In this document: one piece after another, positions 57,597 through 64,000 of the stretch
How the letters are laid out: each line of letters begins with the position of its first letter
Numbering within the stretch: the stretch's first letter is position 1
Origin: Maricaulis sp.
Lineage (GTDB): Bacteria; Pseudomonadota; Alphaproteobacteria; Caulobacterales; Maricaulaceae
Length of the DNA stretch: 64,000 nucleotides
NCBI GenBank assembly: GCA_002692855.1
Contig: NZMJ01000117.1
Span: forward strand, 123,304-187,303
Direction: 5' to 3'
Notes under the pieces: model-generated
Told to the model about the DNA's origin: nothing
The model's database searches: none
Seen by the model: the letters and a program-made list of their open reading frames with translations, nothing else
Made by a program: the position numbers and the translations under genes

Positions 57597-59531
57597 ATGC
57601 GACCAGGGATGACGCGGCCGGCGAACACGCCGGCATTGGTGCTGGCCTGGCAAACCCTCTTCGCCCTGGTCCTGGCCTTGGTCGCCCTTCCGGCCAGTTA
57701 TGGCGGAACCGAACAACAGACCCGTTCCCAGCTCGAGGAATTGCGCAGCCTCTCCATCGAGGAATTGATGCAGGTCGAGGTCACGTCGGTGTCCCGGCGC
57801 GCGGAGCCGGTTGCGCTCGCGCCTGCGTCCATCTACGTGATCTCGGCGCAGGACATTCAGCGGTCCGGTGCGCTGAACCTTCCTGAAGCCCTGCGCCTCG
57901 CACCCAACCTCCAGGTCGCCCGCGACGATGCGTCCCGCTACGCCATCTCGGCACGCGGAATGAACTCGGTCTCGACGTCGAACAAGCTGCTGGTCCTGGT
58001 CGACGGCCGCAGCATTTACGAACCGCTCTATGCCGGTGTCGTGTGGGACGAGGAACAGGTCCCGCTTGAGGACATCGACCGGATCGAGGTCATTTCCGGT
58101 CCGGGCGGAACGCTGTGGGGGGCCAATGCCGTCAACGGCGTCATCAATGTCATCACGCGCCGCGCACAGGACACGCAAGGCTGGTCAGCCCGCGCCAGCT
58201 ACGGCGCGATCGACCGGGTGGCATCGGTTCGCTATGGCGGCCGCCTGACGGACAATGCGGCCTTCCGGGTCTATGCGCGCGGTTCCGAACTGGGGCAGTC
58301 CCTCAGTGCCGCCGGGCTGGGAAACAATGACGGCTACAGCTCGGTTTCAGGCGGGTTCAGGACCGACTGGATGGCGGGCCGGGATCATTACACCCTCCAG
58401 GGCGATCTCTTCTCCAATGACTATGACGGTTCGGGAAACGCCATAGATGGCGGCAATCTGGTTGCCCGTTGGTCACGCGAAATGCAGGACGGCGGCAGCT
58501 TCATCCTGCAAGCCTATTACGACACCACCGAACGCGACGGGCCGGGGTTGATGACCCGCAGCCGGGTCGGCGACATCGCCTTCCAGCACAGCCTGTCAGC
58601 GCGCGGACGCCATCAGATCGTCTGGGGCGGGGGATACCGGACGATCGATGACTTCTTCTGGTCGACCGGCAGCTTTTCTCTCGATCCGGTCGAGGATGAC
58701 TTCCAGCTGTCGAACCTCTTCGTCCAGGACACGATTGCCCTGTCCGGCGACCTGTCCCTGACCGCCGGGGTAAAGCTCGAACATTCCACCTATTCGGGCT
58801 TCGACTACCTGCCGAGCCTTCGCCTGTCCTGGACGCCGTCTTCCACCCAGATGGTGTGGGGTGCCGTATCGCGCGCCATCCGGACACCCGTTCGCCTGGA
58901 CCGGGACGTGTTGATTCCCGGGACGGTGGACGGCGGTGATGATTTCGATTCCGAGAGCGTCATCGCCTACGAGCTGGGATACCGCGCCAACCCCACGGCG
59001 CGGCTGTCGTTTTCGGCAACCGCCTTCTTCAACGAATACGAGGGCCTGCGCGTCCTCTCCTTGCAGCCCGGCACCACCAATGGTCTGCCGATGGAATTCC
59101 GCAATGGTCTAGACGGCACAAGCTGGGGCGTCGAAGCCTGGGGCATGTTCCTGATATATGACTGGTGGCGGATCCGGGGGGGGATTGCGACGCTCCAGAA
59201 AGATTTCGACCTGCGCGCCGGACTGACGGATATTCTCCTTCCGCAAAGCAGCGGTAACGACCCGGAATACCAGGCCATGGTGAATACCCGCATCAATCTG
59301 GCTGACGTCTTCATCGACGCGAATCTGCGCCGGGTCGGCGACCTGCCCCGGCCCGGCGTGCCGGGTTATACGGAACTGAATGCCACGATCGGATGGCAAG
59401 TGACCGACCGGTTGGAAGTGTCCCTGTCGGGCGTCAACCTGCTGGACGACTCGCATCCCGAAACCAGCTCGGCCGGACCACCTGACGAAATTCGCAGAAG
59501 CGTGTTTGTCACGGCCAGGATGGGGTTCTAG
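57597..59531 (+). CDS. TonB-dependent receptor
   Basis: DIQRSGALNLPEALRLAPNLQVARDDASRYAISARGMNS...LLVLVDGRSIYEPLYAGVVWDEEQVPLEDIDRIEVISGPGGTLWGANAVNGVINVITR; C-terminal beta-strand ending in F. Track start 57267 is probably too far upstream. Confidence 0.93.
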   Translation: MRPGMTRPANTPALVLAWQTLFALVLALVALPASYGGTEQQTRSQLEELRSLSIEELMQVEVTSVSRRAEPVALAPASIYVISAQDIQRSGALNLPEALRLAPNLQVARDDASRYAISARGMNSVSTSNKLLVLVDGRSIYEPLYAGVVWDEEQVPLEDIDRIEVISGPGGTLWGANAVNGVINVITRRAQDTQGWSARASYGAIDRVASVRYGGRLTDNAAFRVYARGSELGQSLSAAGLGNNDGYSSVSGGFRTDWMAGRDHYTLQGDLFSNDYDGSGNAIDGGNLVARWSREMQDGGSFILQAYYDTTERDGPGLMTRSRVGDIAFQHSLSARGRHQIVWGGGYRTIDDFFWSTGSFSLDPVEDDFQLSNLFVQDTIALSGDLSLTAGVKLEHSTYSGFDYLPSLRLSWTPSSTQMVWGAVSRAIRTPVRLDRDVLIPGTVDGGDDFDSESVIAYELGYRANPTARLSFSATAFFNEYEGLRVLSLQPGTTNGLPMEFRNGLDGTSWGVEAWGMFLIYDWWRIRGGIATLQKDFDLRAGLTDILLPQSSGNDPEYQAMVNTRINLADVFIDANLRRVGDLPRPGVPGYTELNATIGWQVTDRLEVSLSGVNLLDDSHPETSSAGPPDEIRRSVFVTARMGF

Positions 59532-59534
59532 CCA

Positions 59535-60122
59535 GTGAGACGAGACCGCTCGCTCTGCCTCATGCGATGGCGCGCCCGACTGTCAGCAATCATGCTGGCG
59601 GTGGCCTGTTTCGTTGCACCGGCCTCGGCACCGGCCAGCACCCTGGACGAAGCGCTCGAAACCGTGGTCAAGGCGACCTTCATCCACCGCTTCGCATCCT
59701 TCATCAGCTGGCCGGAGGGGCATTTCCATAGTCCCGGCCAGTCCCTCATCCTGTGTGTCGCGGGCCGCGACCCGTTTGGCGACGTCCTCGACCAGGCCGT
59801 GACGGGCGAACGGGCCGCAGGCCGGATTATCGAAGTCCGGCGTTTCGACCGAGCGCGCCGCGGCACCCAGTGCGACATCATGTATATTGGTGAAGCGCAG
59901 GGGCAGACCGTGTCCCGCAGCTTGCAGCTTCTCGCCGGAGAGCCGGTCCTGACCATCACGGACCAGTCCGCGTCGCCGGTGCGGGGCGTGATACATTTCG
60001 AGACAGTGGGCAATCGCGTACGCTTTCACATCGACGAGAATCGCGCCTCGCGCGCCGGGCTGACGGTCAACTCCCGCCTGCTCAGTCTCGCGCTCAGCGT
60101 CCGGCGCAGGGAGGCCGGCTGA
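59535..60122 (+). CDS. YfiR/HmsC-like (DUF4154) periplasmic protein
   Basis: ATFIHRFASFISWPEG ... ILCVAGRDPFGDVLDQAV ... VLTITDQ ... GVIHFETVGNRVRFHIDENRASRAGLTVNSRLLSLA. Confidence 0.88.
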   Translation: MRRDRSLCLMRWRARLSAIMLAVACFVAPASAPASTLDEALETVVKATFIHRFASFISWPEGHFHSPGQSLILCVAGRDPFGDVLDQAVTGERAAGRIIEVRRFDRARRGTQCDIMYIGEAQGQTVSRSLQLLAGEPVLTITDQSASPVRGVIHFETVGNRVRFHIDENRASRAGLTVNSRLLSLALSVRRREAG

Positions 60123-61864
60123 TGCGCGTCTCCCTGCCCCGCTGGAACTGGACCTTCGCCCCGATCGCGGCGATGGTCATGGCTGGTGTTCTTCTGGCGA
60201 TCAGCGTGGGCATCGCGATCTTCGCCGAGCGCAGCTATGTCCGTCAGGAATTGGAAGAGACCGGCGCGCAAGCCGGAATTCTCGCCGCCAGCGTGGCACC
60301 GGCCCTCGCCTTCCAGGACGACGAGACCGCGCGCGACTACGTCAATGCCATGGCCGCCAACCCGACCATCGAAGCGGCGGGCGTCTACGACAATCTGGGC
60401 AATCCTGTCGCGGTCTACACAAGAAGCGAAAATGAGCCGCCTCCCGCGAGTTTGTCACTCGACGGGTCCGACTTTCGCGATGGCAAGGTCGTCGTTTCGC
60501 GTCGGGCGGAATATGGCGGCACCCAGCTGGGCTTTGTCTATTTGCGTGTCTCGGCCGAGCCGCCCGCACGCCGCGTCGCACGCTATGCCGGCATCGGACT
60601 GCTGGTCGTCATGGGTGCGCTGGTGGTGGCGGTGCTCGCGGGCGCCCATGCCGCTCTCGGCCGTGCCAACAAACAGTTGCGGGCGCGCGCCGAGGAATTG
60701 AGCGCAACGAACAAGTCCCTGCATGTCGAGATTGCCGAACGCGAAAAGGCCGAGGATGCGCTGCGCCAGAGCCAGAAGATGGAGGCCATCGGCCAGTTGA
60801 CCGGCGGCGTGGCGCACGATTTCAACAATCTGCTCGCCGCCCTGATGAGTGGCCTCAGGATTCTGGAGAACCAGCAGGACCCGGAACAGCGCAAATCCAT
60901 CACCGACATGATGAACCAGACGCTCGAACGCGGTGCCCGGCTGACCCGGCAATTGCTGGCCTTTGCGCGCCGCCAGAGCCTGAACCCTGAAGTGATCGAC
61001 CCGGCACAGCAGATCGAGTCCATGCGCGAACTGCTTCAGCGTTCGCTGCGCGAGGACATCCGGATCGAGACCGACTTCCCGCCGGACCTGTGGCCCGTCG
61101 AGGTCGACCCCGGTCAGTTCGAACTCGTCATCCTGAATCTCGCCGTCAATGCCCGCGACGCCATGCCGGATGGCGGCGTCCTGACCATTTCGGCCGGGAA
61201 TGTGGACGAGGCGGACAAGCCTTTCGTCTGCATCGCCGTGTCGGATACCGGCAGGGGCATGTCGCCCGAACTGATCGCACGGGCTTTCGAACCCTTCTTC
61301 ACGACCAAGGAAGTCGGCAAGGGAACCGGTCTCGGCCTGCCGCAAGTCTACGGTTTCGCCGCCCAGTCAGGGGGCTATGCCGACATCGAGAGCGTCGAGG
61401 ACTCGGGAACGACGGTCACGCTCCACCTGCCCCGTTCAATGCGCGAACCCGCGACAAGTGAGGCCGCCCCGACCGGCGCGGCACCGGACCTGCCTCCGCC
61501 CAATGGCGCGAAAGTCCTGGTCGTGGAAGATGACGACTCGGTTGCCGCCTTTGTCTGCGACCTCCTGAAGCAATACGACTACCGGCCTCACCGGGTCGCC
61601 TCTGCCAGCGAGGCCCTGGAAGCGGTCCGCACCCGGCCTCTCGACCTGGTATTTTCCGACATCATCATGCCGGGTGGCATGAACGGTCTCGACCTGTCGC
61701 GCGAGATCCGGCGGCGGCGGCCAGACCTGCCGGTCGTGCTGACGACCGGCTATAGCGGTGTGGCAGACCCGGTTCAGCAGGAATTCCCCGTCCTCGCCAA
61801 ACCCTATCAGCCCGGCGAGCTCGACCACGTGCTGCGGCAGGCGCTCGAGGATGCCGCCGGTTGA
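60122..61864 (+). CDS. Hybrid sensor histidine kinase with N-terminal periplasmic sensor (CHASE8-like) and C-terminal receiver
   Basis: AGILAASVAPALAFQDDETARDYVNAMAANPTIEAAGVYD; HisKA MEAIGQLTGGVAHDFNNLLAALMSGL; HATPase DTGRGMSPELIARAFEPFFTTKEVGKGTGLGLPQVYGF; receiver VLVVEDDDSVAAFVCDLL ... DLVFSDIIMPGGMNGLDL. Confidence 0.93.
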   Translation: MRVSLPRWNWTFAPIAAMVMAGVLLAISVGIAIFAERSYVRQELEETGAQAGILAASVAPALAFQDDETARDYVNAMAANPTIEAAGVYDNLGNPVAVYTRSENEPPPASLSLDGSDFRDGKVVVSRRAEYGGTQLGFVYLRVSAEPPARRVARYAGIGLLVVMGALVVAVLAGAHAALGRANKQLRARAEELSATNKSLHVEIAEREKAEDALRQSQKMEAIGQLTGGVAHDFNNLLAALMSGLRILENQQDPEQRKSITDMMNQTLERGARLTRQLLAFARRQSLNPEVIDPAQQIESMRELLQRSLREDIRIETDFPPDLWPVEVDPGQFELVILNLAVNARDAMPDGGVLTISAGNVDEADKPFVCIAVSDTGRGMSPELIARAFEPFFTTKEVGKGTGLGLPQVYGFAAQSGGYADIESVEDSGTTVTLHLPRSMREPATSEAAPTGAAPDLPPPNGAKVLVVEDDDSVAAFVCDLLKQYDYRPHRVASASEALEAVRTRPLDLVFSDIIMPGGMNGLDLSREIRRRRPDLPVVLTTGYSGVADPVQQEFPVLAKPYQPGELDHVLRQALEDAAG

Positions 61865-61918
61865 GGCCTGACGGCACGGATGACAAGCCGCGCGGGCTTC
61901 TGTAAGCCTCCGCGCCCC

Positions 61919-63730
61919 ATGGCACCGCCCCTCCTCACCCTTCAAAATACCGCCTTGACATTCGGGGGACGCCCGCTGCTGACCGACGCGTCCCTGTCGG
62001 TCGAGCCGGGCGAACGCCTGTGCCTTGTCGGCCGCAATGGGTCGGGCAAGTCGACCCTGCTGAAGATCGCGGCCGGTCAGATCGAGGCGGATTCGGGCGA
62101 GCGATTCATTCATCCCGGCGCCACGCTGCGTTACCTGCCGCAGGAGCCGGACCTGACCGGCTACGCGACTATCTGGGATTATGCGGCGGGCGGACTCGCG
62201 GAAGGGGATGACACCTGGCGCGTCGGCTACCTCCTGGAGCATTTGTCGCTCGACGGGGAGACCCCCACGGCGAATTTGTCGGGCGGCGAAGCGCGCCGCG
62301 CGGCGCTCGCGCGCACCCTCGCGCCGCAGCCCGACATCCTCCTGCTCGACGAGCCGACCAACCATCTCGACCTGCCCGCCATCGAGTGGCTTGAAAGCGA
62401 ACTGGCCGCCCATCCCGGCGCGCTGGTCCTGATCAGCCACGACCGCCGTTTCCTGTCGAAGCTGTCGCGCCGCACATTGTGGATCGACCGCGGCGAGACC
62501 CGCTTGCTCGAACAGGGCTTCTCGGCCTTCGAGGCATGGCGCGACGAGGTCTTCGAACAGGAACAGGTCGATCTGCAAAAGCTCGACCGCAAGATCGTCC
62601 GTGAGGAGGACTGGCTGCGCTACGGGGTCACCGCGCGCCGCAAGCGCAATGTCCGCCGCCTTGCCGGCCTGCATGAATTGCGCGCCCAGCGCCGCGACCA
62701 TCGCGGCCCGCAAGGCCAGGCGAGGATGACCGTTTCGGACGCCGACCAGTCCGGCAAGCGCGTCATCGAGGCCAAGGGCATTTCCAAGTCCTATGAAGGC
62801 CGGCCCATCGTCGCCGACTTCTCCACCCGCATCGCGCGCGGACACTGCGTTGGCATTGTCGGCCCCAACGGCGCGGGCAAGACGACGCTGCTGAACATGC
62901 TGACGGGGGATCTTTCGCCCGATGGCGGCACGATCACGCTCGGCACCAATCTGGAAATCGCGAGCCTTGATCAGAAGCGCGCCGCACTGAAGCCGGGTTG
63001 GACGCTCGCGGATGCCCTGACCCAGGGCGGCGGCGAACGTGTCGAGGTCGGCGGCCAGACCAAGCACGTCATGGCCTACATGCAGGACTTCCTGTTCCGG
63101 CCGGAACAGGCCCGCACCCCGGTCGAGGTCCTGTCTGGCGGTGAACGGGCGCGGGTCATGCTGGCGCGCGCGCTTGCCCTGCCGTCGAACCTGCTGGTGC
63201 TCGACGAGCCCACCAATGATCTGGACCTGGAAACCCTCGACCTGCTCGAAGGCCTGATCGCTGACTATGCGGGCACGGTGCTTCTGGTCACGCACGACCG
63301 CGATTTCCTCGACCGTGTCGCGACCAGCGTCATCATGGCCGAGGGCAATGGCGTCTGGCGCGAATATCCCGGTGGCTATTCCGACATGCTCACCCAGCGC
63401 GGTGCCGGCGTCGAAAGCGTGAAGAAGGACCAGCCCCGACCCGGCTCCAAACCCGGCAAGCCGCCCTCGTCCGCGCCATCGAATGCGCCCAGAAAGCGCA
63501 TGTCGAACAAGGACAAGTACGCGCTTGAGGCCCTGCCCGGCGAGATGGACGCGCTGCAGGCCCAGATCGCGAAAATCGAACTTGAACTGGCCGACCCGGC
63601 GCTCTACGCGCGCGATCCTGCGCGCTTCGCACGGCTCTCCGAAGACCTCGCGGCGGCGCAGGCTCGGCTGGCCGAAGCCGAAGACCGCTGGCTGGAACTC
63701 GAAGCCCTCCGCGAGGAGATCGAGGGCTAG
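61919..63730 (+). CDS. ABC-F family ATPase (Uup-like)
   Basis: Two ABC domains: LVGRNGSGKSTLLKIAAG / LSGGEARRAALARTLAPQPDILLLDEPTNHLDLPAIEWLE, and IVGPNGAGKTTLLNMLTG / LSGGERARVMLARALALPSNLLVLDEPTNDLD; coiled C-terminus. Confidence 0.94.
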   Translation: MAPPLLTLQNTALTFGGRPLLTDASLSVEPGERLCLVGRNGSGKSTLLKIAAGQIEADSGERFIHPGATLRYLPQEPDLTGYATIWDYAAGGLAEGDDTWRVGYLLEHLSLDGETPTANLSGGEARRAALARTLAPQPDILLLDEPTNHLDLPAIEWLESELAAHPGALVLISHDRRFLSKLSRRTLWIDRGETRLLEQGFSAFEAWRDEVFEQEQVDLQKLDRKIVREEDWLRYGVTARRKRNVRRLAGLHELRAQRRDHRGPQGQARMTVSDADQSGKRVIEAKGISKSYEGRPIVADFSTRIARGHCVGIVGPNGAGKTTLLNMLTGDLSPDGGTITLGTNLEIASLDQKRAALKPGWTLADALTQGGGERVEVGGQTKHVMAYMQDFLFRPEQARTPVEVLSGGERARVMLARALALPSNLLVLDEPTNDLDLETLDLLEGLIADYAGTVLLVTHDRDFLDRVATSVIMAEGNGVWREYPGGYSDMLTQRGAGVESVKKDQPRPGSKPGKPPSSAPSNAPRKRMSNKDKYALEALPGEMDALQAQIAKIELELADPALYARDPARFARLSEDLAAAQARLAEAEDRWLELEALREEIEG

Positions 63731-63737
63731 GCATGCC

Positions 63738-63769
63738 CTCCCTCCCCTTGAGGGGGAGGGACGCGAGCG
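63738..63769. repeat. Interspersed palindromic repeat, family 2, copy 2
   Basis: ctccctccccttgagggggagggacgcgagcg; 31/32 to 30507-30538. Confidence 0.75.
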
Positions 63770-63837
63770 GCTTGCGTCAGAAGGACGGGAGCGGGGTGGG
63801 GTGAACATCCTCAACTATTGCGTGTTATCCTGCTTCG

Positions 63838-64000
63838 ATGAACCGCGATCGCGCCCGGAGTTTGCGAAACAATGCGACAGAGCCTGAGAAACGGCTCTGG
63901 TATCGGTTGCGTGGCTGGCGCAAGGACGGGTTTCCCGTGCGTCGCCAGGTCCCCATCGGTCCGTACATTGTGGACTTCGCCTGCCATTCTTGCCGCGTCG
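63838..64000 (+). CDS. DUF559 (endonuclease-like) domain protein, truncated by the window end
   Basis: My translation: MNRDRARSLRNNATEPEKRLWYRLRGWRKDGFPVRRQVPIGPYIVDFACHSCRV...; absent from the ORF track because it runs off the right edge. Confidence 0.85.
   Translation, partial: MNRDRARSLRNNATEPEKRLWYRLRGWRKDGFPVRRQVPIGPYIVDFACHSCRV

Noticed and set aside
61436-63814. 792-aa minus-strand ORF
   Set aside because: Antisense to the hybrid kinase C-terminus and the ABC-F ATPase; spurious long ORF from GC codon bias.

Overview
A 64 kb, GC-rich, densely coding segment of an alphaproteobacterial chromosome. Gene content suggests the Maricaulis/Hyphomonadaceae type; this is an inference from the NAGS/K-AOTCase arginine cluster and overall content. 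No rRNA, tRNA or CRISPR array was recognised. Main blocks: (i) a secreted protease region, with a partial S8 subtilase on the minus strand running off the left edge and absent from the ORF track, then four tandem paralogous HExxHxxGxxH metallopeptidases and a small STN-like protein; (ii) an argC / fused NAGS-kinase / N-acetylornithine carbamoyltransferase cluster; (iii) kdsB, a histidine phosphatase, a CoA transferase, an FAD reductase and an SDR; (iv) an alpha-2-macroglobulin / PBP1C pair; (v) a secreted protein with 23-residue repeats; (vi) a glyoxylate shunt (aceB, aceA) divergent from an XRE/ScfR-type regulator; (vii) an ABC permease-M1 aminopeptidase fusion with its ATPase; (viii) glpK, hydrolases, rsgA and a thiolase/SDR pair; (ix) msrPQ and an M3 peptidase; (x) a TonB receptor / YfiR-like / hybrid histidine kinase locus; (xi) an ABC-F ATPase and a DUF559-type gene cut by the right edge. 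The most interesting signal is at 48126-52078: a ~3.9 kb, lower-GC, single-gene insertion between the thiolase and SDR genes. It is bounded by a 30-bp direct repeat (28/30) that duplicates the 3' end of the SDR gene, and both mismatches are synonymous. It carries one ~1270-aa protein of unrecognised family with a C-terminal PD-(D/E)XK-like nuclease motif. I interpret it as an integrase-less, gene-end-restoring mobile element carrying a candidate single-gene defence or nuclease system.
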